From assembly GCF_023498005.1 (NCBI RefSeq), contig NZ_CP097289.1, positions 868,001 to 932,000 on the forward strand: 64,000 bases of DNA, read 5' to 3'. The notes below the pieces were generated by a model. The model had not been told where the DNA came from. It saw nothing but the letters and a program-made list of their open reading frames with translations, and did not search any database. Shown here piece after piece: positions 9,362 through 17,877 of the stretch. The translations under genes were made by a program, and so were the position numbers. This stretch comes from Streptomyces durmitorensis. GTDB taxonomy: Bacteria > Actinomycetota > Actinomycetes > Streptomycetales > Streptomycetaceae. The number at the start of each line of letters is the position of its first letter. Within the stretch, counting starts at the first letter, position 1.

Positions 9362-9406
9362 GGCAGGCGCAGGGGCGGAGCCAGGGACAGCGGCCCGCGG
9401 TGGCGC

Positions 9407-10144
9407 TCAGGCCTTCCGCGCCTCGACGAGACACCAGTGCGGGCTGCCGTCGCCCCGGCGGCCGAACTCCTCCAGCGGATGCAGCCGCGCCGTGAACCCG
9501 GCCCGGCGCAGGTCGTCGAGGACACCCCGCAGCGGGAACGTCCGGTAGTACATGACGAACGGCGGACGCCACAGCAGGTTCCGCACCCGCATCACCCCGT
9601 CGAAGCCGAGCAGCGCCCAGTACAGCGGCGAGGTCAGCGGCTGCGGCGCGCCGATCGGAAAGGCGAATGCGCCGCCGGGCTTCAGCGCTCCGTGGACCTG
9701 CGCGAAGAGCCGGGGCCTCTCGGCGGGCAGGAAGTGGCCGAACGCCCCGAAGCTCACCGCCAGATCGAAGGCCTCGGCGAAGGGCAGGGCACGCCCGTCG
9801 GCCCGCACCCACTCCACCGCGGGCCCACCGTCCCCACGGGCGACCGCCGCCCGTGCCCTGGCCAGCATCCCGGCGCTGAAGTCGACGCCGATGACCCGCT
9901 CACGGCACAGCGGCAGCAGCGTCTCGACGCCCGCGCCGGTCCCGCAGCAGACATCGAGACCCGCTTCGAACGGCCCGAGACCACGCAGCGTGTCCGCGAC
10001 CGCGTCGAGCATCCGGTCGGGGGTACGGAACGGGGTGTGGTCGAACTTGGGGGCCAGCAGGTCGTAGCCGTCCTCGATGGAGGAGAGAGCCTGCACGGTC
10101 AGTTCGCGGAGTGTGGGGCCCTGAGAGGTGAACACCGTCCCCAC
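9407..10144 (-). CDS. class I SAM-dependent methyltransferase
   Basis: This 245-residue protein has the Rossmann methyltransferase signature LDVCCGTGAGVE (motif I), VIGVDFSAGML (acidic residue binding the SAM ribose), RADGRALPF and the LKPGGAFAF strand. The substrate is unknown; the overall pattern resembles small-molecule (methyltransf_11/25) enzymes. It is convergent with the GlxA regulator and divergent from the slipin gene. Confidence 0.82.
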   Translation of the reverse strand: MGTVFTSQGPTLRELTVQALSSIEDGYDLLAPKFDHTPFRTPDRMLDAVADTLRGLGPFEAGLDVCCGTGAGVETLLPLCRERVIGVDFSAGMLARARAAVARGDGGPAVEWVRADGRALPFAEAFDLAVSFGAFGHFLPAERPRLFAQVHGALKPGGAFAFPIGAPQPLTSPLYWALLGFDGVMRVRNLLWRPPFVMYYRTFPLRGVLDDLRRAGFTARLHPLEEFGRRGDGSPHWCLVEARKA

Positions 10145-10253
10145 CCTAGTCAGCGGAGGGGCGGTTCAGCGGAGGGGTGGACAGGGGCTCGACCCCGGAC
10201 AAACCTGGGCATATCTTTGTAATGACGGGCGACTCGGAAGATAGGGGGTCGTC

Positions 10254-11084
10254 ATGGTCGAAGAGCTGCTCACAGCAGGGGCCGCGGTCGCGGCTGCCGG
10301 ATTTGTGTACGTGGTGTCGGCGGCCCGCGTGGTCAAGCAGTACGAGCGGGGCGTGGTGCTCCGTCTCGGCCGGCTGCGGGAGAACATCCGCGAGCCGGGT
10401 TTCACCATGGTGGTCCCCGGCATGGACCGGCTGCACAAGGTGAACATGCAGATCGTGACGATGCCGGTGCCCGCGCAGGACGGCATCACCCGGGACAACG
10501 TCACGGTGCGTGTCGACGCGGTCATCTACTTCAAGGTCATCGACGCCGCCGACGCGGTGATCAAGGTCGAGGACTACCGCTTCGCGGTCTCGCAGATGGC
10601 CCAGACGTCGCTCCGGTCGATCATCGGCAAGAGCGATCTCGACGACCTGCTCTCCAACCGCGAGAAGCTCAATCAAGGCCTGGAGCTGATGATCGACTCT
10701 CCCGCCCTCGGCTGGGGCGTGCAGATCGACCGGGTCGAGATCAAGGACGTGTCGCTCCCGGAGACGATGAAGCGCTCCATGGCCCGGCAGGCCGAGGCCG
10801 ACCGTGAGCGGCGGGCCCGCGTGATCAACGCGGACGCCGAACTACAGGCCTCCAAGAAGCTGGCCCAAGCCGCGCACGAGATGGCGGACGAGCCCGCGGC
10901 GCTCCAACTGAGGCTCCTGCAGACGGTGGTCGCCGTGGCCGCCGAGAAGAACTCGACGCTCGTACTGCCCTTCCCCGTGGAGCTGTTGCGCTTCCTGGAG
11001 CGGTCCACGCAGGCACAGCCGCCTTCGCCCGCACCACCCGCCCCCGCGGCGGAGCCGATTCCGAAACGACCGACCGCGGCATAG
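10254..11084 (+). CDS. slipin (SPFH/band 7 domain protein)
   Basis: This 276-residue stomatin-like protein has one N-terminal hydrophobic segment (about residues 5-22), then the SPFH domain beginning VVKQYERGVVLRLGRL and containing PGMDRLHKV and GWGVQIDRVEIKDVSLP. A charged coiled region (KRSMARQAEADRERRAR) and a Pro-rich tail follow. Slipins form oligomeric membrane scaffolds; in bacteria they often pair with NfeD-type proteases, but none is adjacent here. An AGGGGG ribosome binding site precedes the ATG. Confidence 0.85.
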   Translation: MVEELLTAGAAVAAAGFVYVVSAARVVKQYERGVVLRLGRLRENIREPGFTMVVPGMDRLHKVNMQIVTMPVPAQDGITRDNVTVRVDAVIYFKVIDAADAVIKVEDYRFAVSQMAQTSLRSIIGKSDLDDLLSNREKLNQGLELMIDSPALGWGVQIDRVEIKDVSLPETMKRSMARQAEADRERRARVINADAELQASKKLAQAAHEMADEPAALQLRLLQTVVAVAAEKNSTLVLPFPVELLRFLERSTQAQPPSPAPPAPAAEPIPKRPTAA

Positions 11085-11311
11085 GCCTGATCCCAGCCGT
11101 TCGGGCCTAAACCCGCTTCGGAGGCGTTCTTGGACAACAGCGGAGCATCGGGCTTTGACCAGCGGGCACGGAGGACGGGCCGGGGCGGCGTCAGCGACTC
11201 GTAGCCGTCGTCATGGCCGGTTACCGCCAGGAGGTCTATCGGGTTGAGCCATGGGTCAGGTAGACGTATCGCGGCCGTAGACCCGCCACTCAGCACGAGG
11301 AGGCATGCCTC

Positions 11312-12139
11312 ATGACCGGTGCCCGAACCACCACCGCGGCAGGCAAGACCCGGTTCGACGACATCTACAACCAGCCTGACCCCCGCGCCTACTTCCGTAC
11401 GCTGGCCCCTTTGCAGTACGAGATACCGCACCAGGCTCAGGACGTCTTCCGGCGCACGCTCGCCCAGCGGTCCGCGGTGCGCGGCACCCACCTCCCGGTC
11501 ACGGTCCTGGACCTCTGCTGCTCGTACGGGATCAACGCGGCGCTGCTCAACCACGACCTCACCCTGGAGGACCTGTACGCGCACTACACCAGCGACGAGA
11601 CCGCCGCGCTCAGCCGGGGTGAGCTCATCGAGTCCGACAAGGAGTTCTACGCCTCGCGGCGGCGTGCGGACGCGGTACCTGTCATCGGCCTGGATACGGC
11701 CGAGAACGCGACGCGCTACGCCCTGGAGGTGGGCCTGCTCGACGAGGCCTATGCCGAGAACCTGGAGCGTCACCCGCCCAGCGACGAGCTGCGCCGCGCG
11801 GTGGGGCGCGTCGGCCTGATCACGGTCACCGGAGGCATCGGTTACATCACCCACCACACCTTCGGCGCGCTCCTCGACGCGACGCGCCTGCCGGTGTGGG
11901 TGAGCGCGTTCGTCCTGCGCACGGTGCCCTTCACGGAGATCCTGACCGTCCTGGACTCCCATGGCCTCGCCACCGAGACCGATCCCGAACGGAGCTATCC
12001 GCAGCGGCTGTTCAGCGATCTCAACGAGCAGAGCAGCGCGGTGGACCAGGTGCTCAAGGCCGGTGACGATCCCACGGGCCTGGAGGCGGAGGGCCGCTAC
12101 TACACCCGCCTCTACCAGTCACGGCCACGCCCGGCGTAA
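11312..12139 (+). CDS. SAM-dependent methyltransferase-like protein
   Basis: This 275-residue protein shows a motif I-like turn (VLDLCCSYGINAALL) and a second acidic strand (VIGLDTAENAT), so I read it as a divergent class I methyltransferase. A GAGGAGG ribosome binding site (11297-11303) eight bases upstream selects the ATG at 11312; another ATG at 11305 is out of frame. The gene stands alone, with a strong inverted repeat after its stop. Confidence 0.7.
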   Translation: MTGARTTTAAGKTRFDDIYNQPDPRAYFRTLAPLQYEIPHQAQDVFRRTLAQRSAVRGTHLPVTVLDLCCSYGINAALLNHDLTLEDLYAHYTSDETAALSRGELIESDKEFYASRRRADAVPVIGLDTAENATRYALEVGLLDEAYAENLERHPPSDELRRAVGRVGLITVTGGIGYITHHTFGALLDATRLPVWVSAFVLRTVPFTEILTVLDSHGLATETDPERSYPQRLFSDLNEQSSAVDQVLKAGDDPTGLEAEGRYYTRLYQSRPRPA

Positions 12140-12156
12140 CCGCCGACGGACGTGCT

Positions 12157-12183
12157 GCGGGGCGTGGTCCGACCACGCCCCGC
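12157..12183 (+). terminator. 13-bp inverted repeat, probable bidirectional terminator
   Basis: GCGGGGCGTGGTC and its exact complement are separated by one base, 18 bp after the methyltransferase stop and followed by CCCTTT. It can serve both this gene and the convergent hydrolase gene. Confidence 0.65.
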
Positions 12184-12192
12184 ACCCTTTGC

Positions 12193-12239
12193 CCCAGCCC
12201 GGCCCAGATCAGCCAAGCCCAGCCCGGCCCAGATCAGCC
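12193..12239. repeat. 22-bp direct repeat in a short intergenic tandem
   Basis: A 22-bp C/G/A-rich unit (12193-12214) recurs exactly at 12218-12239, a 25-bp period. Degenerate AGCTC/AGCCC fragments continue to 12268, just beyond the end of the hydrolase gene. There are only two copies, so it is not a CRISPR; it looks like replication slippage between convergent genes. Confidence 0.8.
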
Positions 12240-12263
12240 CAGCTCGGCTCAGCCCGGCTCTGC

Positions 12264-12947
12264 TCAGCTGGTGAAGAACTCGCTGACCTGCTCGGCGAAC
12301 TGCTGCGGGCTCGCCTCGTGCACCGAGTGCCCGACCGGGATCGTGATCAGCCGGGAGTCGGGGATCTCCGATGCCATGTCGGGGATACGCCCCTGCGGCA
12401 TGCTGCTGTCCGGGCCACCCGCCACGATCAGCGTGGGTGCGACGATCTCGCCGAGCCGCTCGGCCCACTCCGGGTCCGGGTCAAAGATCTGGGCGCGGAC
12501 CGCGGGGGACACGGGCCAGTCGAAGTCGAGGGCCCCCTCGGGGCGCGGGGCCTCGACCATGTCGCGCGGGTAGGGCGGCGGGGTCTCCTCCAGGACGAGG
12601 CGCTCGACGCGGTCCGGGTGCTCCTGGGCGAGGAGGTACGCCACGACCCCGCCCATGGAGTGGCCCACGACACCGACGCGGTCGAGGCCGAGCTCGTCCA
12701 GGAAACCGAGCACGTCGTCCCGCATCAGCTCGACCGAGTACTCGTCCGGCCAGTCGCTCTCCCCGTGTCCGCGCAGATCGATGGCGTACACGCGCCACTC
12801 CTGGCCGAGCACCTGCCCGACCTGCTCCCAGGTCGCCGAGGAACCGCCGAGCCCGTGCAGCAGCACGACGGGCGCTCCGTACGAGTCGCCCCAGGTCCGA
12901 TAGGCCAGGCGTACGTCGCCCACATCCACCACTGCGTGATCGTTCAT
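12264..12947 (-). CDS. alpha/beta hydrolase
   Basis: This 227-residue alpha/beta-hydrolase fold protein has the oxyanion motif LLHGLGGSS, the nucleophile elbow GHSMGG (catalytic Ser), an acidic residue in the VAGGPDSSMP region and the late catalytic His in PVGHSVHEASP. I chose the ATG at 12947 because the fold starts just after it; an in-frame GTG/ATG upstream (13001) would overlap the operator of the next gene. The substrate is unknown. Confidence 0.85.
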   Translation of the reverse strand: MNDHAVVDVGDVRLAYRTWGDSYGAPVVLLHGLGGSSATWEQVGQVLGQEWRVYAIDLRGHGESDWPDEYSVELMRDDVLGFLDELGLDRVGVVGHSMGGVVAYLLAQEHPDRVERLVLEETPPPYPRDMVEAPRPEGALDFDWPVSPAVRAQIFDPDPEWAERLGEIVAPTLIVAGGPDSSMPQGRIPDMASEIPDSRLITIPVGHSVHEASPQQFAEQVSEFFTS

Positions 12948-13005
12948 ACCCCTGACGCTACAGCGCGTTGCGCGACCCATTGAGCAGTGGCCTGGACCCA
13001 TGCTA

Positions 13006-13017
13006 GAAAGCGCTTAC
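13006..13017. promoter_or_regulatory. putative LacI-type operator upstream of polysaccharide lyase gene
   Basis: AAGCGCTT (13008-13015) is a perfect palindrome inside AG-A-AAGCGCTT-A-CT, resembling operators of LacI-family sugar regulators, which centre on CGCG/GCGC with flanking A and T. It lies about 60 bp before the lyase start and beside the start of the divergent hydrolase gene. No -10/-35 pair is clear. Confidence 0.35.
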
Positions 13018-13077
13018 TCCTCACGCCCTCCGCGCGCTCCTCCCGCACCCTCCCCCCTCCTCACCATCGGAGACCCC

Positions 13078-15516
13078 ATGCACTCTCCCTGGTCCCGCCG
13101 CGCCTTCCTGCTCACCACCGGCGGCTCCGCACTCGCCCTGACGACCTCGGGGCTGCTGCCCTCGGACGAGGCGGAAGCAGCGGTGGCCGCGGACGCGTAC
13201 GAAGCACTGCGCACCAAGTGGCGCACCTTGATACTCGGCGAGGGCTTCTCCCCCACGGCCGAGCCCTTCAAGAGCCGCCTGGCCGAACTCGGCACCACGG
13301 CAAGGGAGTTGCGCGACACCATGGCCCCCGCCACGGGTTCCCTGTGGCCGGACGCCTCGTACGCCGACCCCGATCCGGACACCGACCAGGAGTCGTACGG
13401 CTACTCGGCGAACGTAGTAACCGGTTACAGCCGACTCAGCACCATGGCGCAGGCCTACCGGCAGGAGGGCACGGGCCTGACCGGCGACGCCGGCCTCAAG
13501 GCCGACATCCTCACCGGCCTCGACCACCTCTACACGCAGGTCTACAACGAGAACCAGGCCCGGTTCGGCAACTGGTACAGCTGGCAGATAGGCGCCCCGC
13601 AGAACCTCCTCGACGTCTGCGTCCTGATGTACGACCAGCTGTCGGCGACCCAAGTGGCCAACTACTGCAAGGCCGTGGACCACTTCGTGCCCGACTCGGC
13701 GGTGGGCAGCTACACCGGGACGAGCACCGGCGCGAACCGCGTCGACCTGTGCCGCGTGCTCGCGCTGCGCGGGGTCGTCGGCGCGAGCTCCGCGAAGATC
13801 GCGCTGGCCAGGGACGCCCTGTCCCCCGTCTTCCCGTACGTGACGACCGGCGACGGCCTCTACACCGACGGCTCGTTCATCCAGCACACCACCGTTCCCT
13901 ACACGGGGTCGTACGGATCGGTGATGCTCGGCGGCCTCGGCATGCTCTTCTCCCTCCTGCGCGGGTCGAGTTGGGAGGTCACGGACACCAAGAAGCAGAT
14001 CATCTTCGACGCCGTGGAGAAGGCGTGGGCTCCGTTCATCTACAACGGCCTCGTCATGGACGGCGTGGCGGGCCGTGCCATCAGCCGTGGCCTGGCCACG
14101 TCCGACGCCAAGAAGATCCAGGCCGACGACCACCGGCGCGGCCACCCCATCATGTCCGCCGTCGTGCTCCTCGGTCAGGGCGCCAGCGCGGCCGAGAACG
14201 CGCGGTGGCGCGGCCTGGTCAAGGGCTGGATGCGGCGCGACTACTACAGCCCGCCGCTGAGCGACGCCTCGCTCGGCCTGACAAGTCTGGCCCGTCTCCA
14301 GGGGGTTGAGAACGACACGTCGGTGGCCGCGATCGCCGAGCCCACCGGCCACCGGCTCTTCCCGAACATGGCCCGCGCGACGCACCGGCGCCCCGGCTGG
14401 GCCGCTTCGATCAGCATGGCCGATCCCCGCATCACGTACTACGAGACGGGCAACGGCGAGAATCTGCGCGGCTGGCACGCCGGCTCCGGAATGCTCTACT
14501 GGTGGGGCGACACCTACGCCAACGGGCAGTACAGCGACGCCTTCTGGCCCACGGTCGACCCGTACCGGCTGCCCGGCATCACGGCGTCGCGCAAGGCACT
14601 CGCGGACGCGGCGGGCGGCGACTGGGGCGCGTCGATGCCGGACGTGAAGTGGGTGGGCGGGGCGAGCGACGGCCAACGGGCCGCCATCGGGCAGTACTTG
14701 AAGGGGCTTCAGAGCACCCTGCGCGCGAAGAAGTCGTGGTTCTGCCTGGACGACGCGATCGTCTGTCTGGGCGCGGGCATCGTCTGCACGGACGGCGCGG
14801 CGGTCGAGACGACCGTCGAGAACCGCAACCTCGGCCCGACGGGCACCACCTCGTTCCAGGTGGACGGCGCGGCCAAGCCGACCGGCACCCCTTGGTCCGC
14901 GACCCTCACCGGCGCCAAGTGGGCGCACATCGGGGGCCACGGCGGCTATGTCTTCCCCGGCGGCGCGACGGTGAAGGCGCTGCGCGAGGAGCGCAGCGGC
15001 AAGTGGAGCGACATCAACAAGGGCGGCGCGACGACGGCGATCGCCCGCAAGTACCTCACGATGTACGTCGACCACGGCACAGCACCGACGAACGGGACGT
15101 ACGCCTACGCCCTGATGCCGGGGGCGAGCGCGGCGCAGACAGCGGCCCGGTCGGCGGACACCGGATGGCTCCAGATCCTCGCCAACTCCGACAACCAGCA
15201 AGGTGTTTCGGTCCCCTCGCTCGGCTTCACCGGGGTCAACTTCTGGTTCGGCGGCACGGTGGGCAAGCTCACCGCGAGTGCGCCCTGTTCCGTGCAGATC
15301 AGCGAGAAGAGCGACGGCACGGCTGTCATCTGCGTCAGCGACCCGATGCGCGCCCAGACCTCCCTGACCCTCACCTGGAACCGCGCCGTGTCCGCGGTGA
15401 CGGCCAAGCCCGCCACGGTCACGTCGGCGGTCACCGGCGCTTCCCTGAAGCTGACGTTCGGGGATCTCAGCGGCACGAAGGGCGCCACCCAGCGGATCAG
15501 CGTCACGCTCGGCTGA
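13078..15516 (+). CDS. polysaccharide lyase family 8 (hyaluronate/xanthan/chondroitin lyase type), Tat-exported
   Basis: This 812-residue secreted enzyme begins with a twin-arginine signal (SRRAFLL followed by a hydrophobic stretch, Ala-rich cleavage region near residue 35). The PL8 catalytic triad is visible: Asn220 (GANRVD), His270 (DGSFIQH) and Tyr279 (PYTGSYG), with the aromatic patch NWYSWQIG at 165-172. The His-Tyr spacing of nine matches characterised PL8 lyases. Beta-sandwich domains follow to the C-terminus. The enzyme should cleave uronic-acid polysaccharides by beta-elimination; the substrate cannot be decided. Start: GGAG (13069-13072) precedes the ATG at 13078. Confidence 0.9.
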   Translation: MHSPWSRRAFLLTTGGSALALTTSGLLPSDEAEAAVAADAYEALRTKWRTLILGEGFSPTAEPFKSRLAELGTTARELRDTMAPATGSLWPDASYADPDPDTDQESYGYSANVVTGYSRLSTMAQAYRQEGTGLTGDAGLKADILTGLDHLYTQVYNENQARFGNWYSWQIGAPQNLLDVCVLMYDQLSATQVANYCKAVDHFVPDSAVGSYTGTSTGANRVDLCRVLALRGVVGASSAKIALARDALSPVFPYVTTGDGLYTDGSFIQHTTVPYTGSYGSVMLGGLGMLFSLLRGSSWEVTDTKKQIIFDAVEKAWAPFIYNGLVMDGVAGRAISRGLATSDAKKIQADDHRRGHPIMSAVVLLGQGASAAENARWRGLVKGWMRRDYYSPPLSDASLGLTSLARLQGVENDTSVAAIAEPTGHRLFPNMARATHRRPGWAASISMADPRITYYETGNGENLRGWHAGSGMLYWWGDTYANGQYSDAFWPTVDPYRLPGITASRKALADAAGGDWGASMPDVKWVGGASDGQRAAIGQYLKGLQSTLRAKKSWFCLDDAIVCLGAGIVCTDGAAVETTVENRNLGPTGTTSFQVDGAAKPTGTPWSATLTGAKWAHIGGHGGYVFPGGATVKALREERSGKWSDINKGGATTAIARKYLTMYVDHGTAPTNGTYAYALMPGASAAQTAARSADTGWLQILANSDNQQGVSVPSLGFTGVNFWFGGTVGKLTASAPCSVQISEKSDGTAVICVSDPMRAQTSLTLTWNRAVSAVTAKPATVTSAVTGASLKLTFGDLSGTKGATQRISVTLG

Positions 15517-15527
15517 GGTCTGGCCGT

Positions 15528-15551
15528 CGCGGCGCGCCGCCTTGCGCCGCG
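15528..15551 (+). terminator. GC-rich hairpin after the lyase gene
   Basis: CGCGGCGC (15528-15535) and GCGCCGCG (15544-15551) form an 8-bp stem with an 8-base loop, 12 bp after the stop. There is no T-run, as is common in Streptomyces. The remaining bases up to 15884 hold no convincing gene and should carry the promoter of the inhibitor gene. Confidence 0.4.
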
Positions 15552-15884
15552 GCGGTCCGCTTTGCGTTGCGGCGGCCCTGCCTGACCCCTTAGCACCGAT
15601 GCTTTCCGGTCGACCGTCGATTCCGGTAGAAAATCAAATCAACTGTTCCCGCAGGTCAGGCAGTTGTTCTGACTTGCACCATCGCTTCCGGTCCACATGT
15701 TGGACACTCTCCGCGCGACTTTACGCGTCCCCCTCGCCCGCCCTGAGCTGCCCGAACGGTCACGCGGCGACCGCTCAGCGGACACATGCATCCGGAAATC
15801 GACCATGCGTTTGGAACTCACTCTCCGCACCGGCAAGACTCCCGTCTGCAACCAGCAACACACCCGCATCAAAGGAGAGTTGAC

Positions 15885-16328
15885 GTGCGTTTCTTCCTCA
15901 AGACGGTGGGCGCCACCGCTGTCGTGGCCGCCTGCGTGATGTCCGGAACCTCTGGCACGGCGCAGGCCCAGCCCAAGGCCGCCGCCGCCGGCCTCTACGC
16001 GCCCTCGTCGCTGGTCCTCGCCGTCGGCCAGGGTGAAGAGGCGGACACCGCGATCATGGAACGCGCCGTGACCCTGAACTGTCTGCCCAAGGCCTCCGGA
16101 ACCCACCCCACGCCGTCCGCCGCGTGCGCCGAACTGCGGGCGGTCGACGGTCAGTTCGCGCAGCTGGTCGGCACGTCGCCCGGCATGGCCTGCACGAAGG
16201 AGTGGAAGCCCGTCGTGGTCGCGGTCGACGGCGTGTGGCAGGGCAGACGAGTCGCGTGGTCCCAGACGTTCGGCAACAGCTGCGAGATGCGGGCGGGCCT
16301 CGCGGGAGGCGCGGCCCTCGCGTTCTGA
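15885..16328 (+). CDS. secreted subtilisin-inhibitor-like (SSI family) protease inhibitor
   Basis: This 147-residue precursor has a Sec signal (about 1-28, ending AQA) and the SSI fold: LYAPSSLVLAVG, SGTHPTPSAAC, VDGVWQGRRV, NSCEM and a GAALAF end. The four family cysteines are present (66, 81, 103, 133) and should form two disulfides. The reactive-site loop reads CTKEW, which puts Lys105 at P1 and Glu106 at P1', predicting trypsin/plasmin-like rather than subtilisin-like targets. The GTG at 15885 is chosen because AAAGGAG lies seven bases upstream and the signal peptide starts there. Confidence 0.93.
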   Translation: MRFFLKTVGATAVVAACVMSGTSGTAQAQPKAAAAGLYAPSSLVLAVGQGEEADTAIMERAVTLNCLPKASGTHPTPSAACAELRAVDGQFAQLVGTSPGMACTKEWKPVVVAVDGVWQGRRVAWSQTFGNSCEMRAGLAGGAALAF

Positions 16329-16424
16329 GCTCCCCCTGCCGTGCGGTCTCCCTTCGCGCGGCCGACGGAAATCGGGTGGACGTGGCCTCTCTCGTGACGG
16401 TGGGATGAGGCCTCGACATCCACC

Positions 16425-16466
16425 ACTGCGCCTTGGACGACGCCCCAGTGTCGTCCAAGGCGCAGT
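16425..16466 (+). terminator. 17-bp perfect inverted repeat between inhibitor and phosphotransferase genes
   Basis: The arms at 16425-16441 and 16450-16466 are exactly complementary around an 8-base loop. The right arm ends 9 bp before the GGGGAG ribosome binding site of the next gene. It may terminate the inhibitor transcript or form a leader hairpin of the phosphotransferase mRNA; no T-run follows. Confidence 0.6.
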
Positions 16467-16486
16467 TCGTGCGCGGGGAGTTGCCC

Positions 16487-17392
16487 ATGAGTGATCCGTT
16501 CATCGACACGGACGTCGTCCGCCGTCTGCTCGCAGCGCAGTTCCCGCGGTGGGCGGAGCTGCCGCTCGCGCCGGTCGCGCTGTCCGGCATGGACAACGCG
16601 ACGTACCGGCTCGGCGACGACATGTCCGTGCGGCTGCCGCGCCACCGCAGGTGGGTCGGGCAGGTGGAGGCCGAGCAGCGGTGGCTGCCGTGGCTCGCCC
16701 CGCAGCTGCCGCTCGCCGTCTCCGAGCCGCTGGGCAGGGGCGAGCCCGGCGAGGGCTACCCCTTCCCCTGGTCCGTCTACCGGTGGCTGGAGGGCGACAC
16801 CGCGACCACCGGCTCCCTCACGGATCCGCTCCGGGCGGCGGCCGACCTCGCCGGGTTCGTCACCGCCCTGCGGAGCATCGACCCCACGGGCGGTCCGGGC
16901 CCCCGGCTCAGCAACGCCTTCCGCGGGGAACGCGTGGGCACCGAGTGCGACTCCTTGTTCGCCGACTCCCTCGTACGCTCCAAGATCGAGAAGCTGAAGG
17001 TGGCGGGGCTCGTCGACAGCGACGCGGTGACCGCCGTGTGGGACGAGGCCCTCGCGGCACCCGCCTGGGACGGCCCGCCCTCATGGGTCCACGGCGACCT
17101 GGCGACCGGCAATCTACTGTCCGTCGACGGCCGCCTGAGCGCCGTCATCGACTTCGGGACGCTGGCCGTGGGCGACCCCGCGGTCGATCTGCTGCCCGCG
17201 TGGCTGTTCCTGCCGGACGAGGCCCGGGGTGCCTTCCGCGCGGCGGTCGACGTCGACGACGCGACGTGGGCGCGGGGCCGCGGGCTCGCCCTCGCGGGCT
17301 CGCTGCCCGTCCCGGACGACCCGTTCTTCGACGATCCGGCGCGGGTGACGGCGGCGCTGCGGCACCTCGACGCGATCATCACCGATCATTAG
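16487..17392 (+). CDS. aminoglycoside phosphotransferase (APH)-family kinase
   Basis: This 301-residue protein has the kinase-like APH fold: the catalytic HGDLATGN loop with the Brenner-type Asp and the following Asn, and the metal-binding [14 protein letters not shown] motif. The substrate is unknown; such chromosomal genes often phosphorylate small molecules other than antibiotics. The ATG at 16487 is selected by GGGGAG six bases upstream; an in-frame ATG at 16433 falls inside the inverted repeat and is rejected. Confidence 0.85.
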   Translation: MSDPFIDTDVVRRLLAAQFPRWAELPLAPVALSGMDNATYRLGDDMSVRLPRHRRWVGQVEAEQRWLPWLAPQLPLAVSEPLGRGEPGEGYPFPWSVYRWLEGDTATTGSLTDPLRAAADLAGFVTALRSIDPTGGPGPRLSNAFRGERVGTECDSLFADSLVRSKIEKLKVAGLVDSDAVTAVWDEALAAPAWDGPPSWVHGDLATGNLLSVDGRLSAVIDFGTLAVGDPAVDLLPAWLFLPDEARGAFRAAVDVDDATWARGRGLALAGSLPVPDDPFFDDPARVTAALRHLDAIITDH

Positions 17393-17438
17393 CCGAGAAC
17401 GCCCGGCGAGAAATTTCGGCGGATCTTTCGCCTCCCCC

Positions 17439-17468
17439 TGTCGATCCGGCCGATTGCCGTTCGTATGG
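17439..17468 (+). promoter_or_regulatory. predicted ECF42-type promoter of the first DGPF/sigma operon
   Basis: TGTCGA (17439-17444) is followed after 17 bases by CGTATGG (17462-17468). The same arrangement precedes the second DGPF gene at 27911. TGTCGA in the -35 and CG(A/T)C in the -10 is the consensus I recall for ECF42 sigma factors of Streptomyces, which points to autoregulation. Confidence 0.6.
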
Positions 17469-17526
17469 ACAGTGAGAGGGCGGCACAGGGCCGGCCCCAG
17501 GGACGATCCGCCAAGGAGCGACGACC

Positions 17527-17877
17527 ATGAACCAGTACCTGCTCAGCATCTACCAGCCCGACGGCGGCGTGCCGGATCCCGAGTTCCTCGAGCCCGTCAT
17601 GCGCGACGTCGAAGCGGTGAACGCCGAGCTCAGGGAGGCCGGCGCCTGGGTGTTCGCCGGGGGCCTCTTCCCGCCGAGCACGGCGACCGTGGTGCGCCTC
17701 AAGGACAGCGAGGTGCTCACGACCGACGGCCCGTACATCGAGGGCAAGGAGCATCTCGGCGGCTTCACCGTCATCCGGGCGGCCGATCTGGACGAGGCGC
17801 TCGCATGGGGCCGCAAGCTGGCCCGCGCCATCACCCTGCCCATCGAGGTCAGGCCGCTGCAGCACGGATCCTGCTAG
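17527..17877 (+). CDS. DGPF/YCII-related domain protein (ECF42 partner)
   Basis: This 116-residue single-domain YCII-related protein carries the DGPF-type motif as [16 protein letters not shown] (about residues 65-80) and a [12 protein letters not shown] helix. Such proteins are encoded beside ECF42 sigma factors and are thought to take part in the stress response those factors control; their biochemical role is unsettled. The ribosome binding site AAGGAG is close upstream, and the stop shares one base with the GTG of the sigma gene (TAGTG). Confidence 0.85.
   Translation: MNQYLLSIYQPDGGVPDPEFLEPVMRDVEAVNAELREAGAWVFAGGLFPPSTATVVRLKDSEVLTTDGPYIEGKEHLGGFTVIRAADLDEALAWGRKLARAITLPIEVRPLQHGSC

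Noticed and set aside
12193..12268. CRISPR-like repeat
   Set aside because: Only two exact copies with a 3-bp gap, no spacers of normal length and no cas genes.
13021..15201. 726-codon open frame antisense to the polysaccharide lyase
   Set aside because: Same reason; the plus strand has a Tat signal and catalytic triad.
15542..15883. Open frame of 113 codons before the SSI gene
   Set aside because: No ribosome binding site, atypical composition; the region fits a terminator and promoter.
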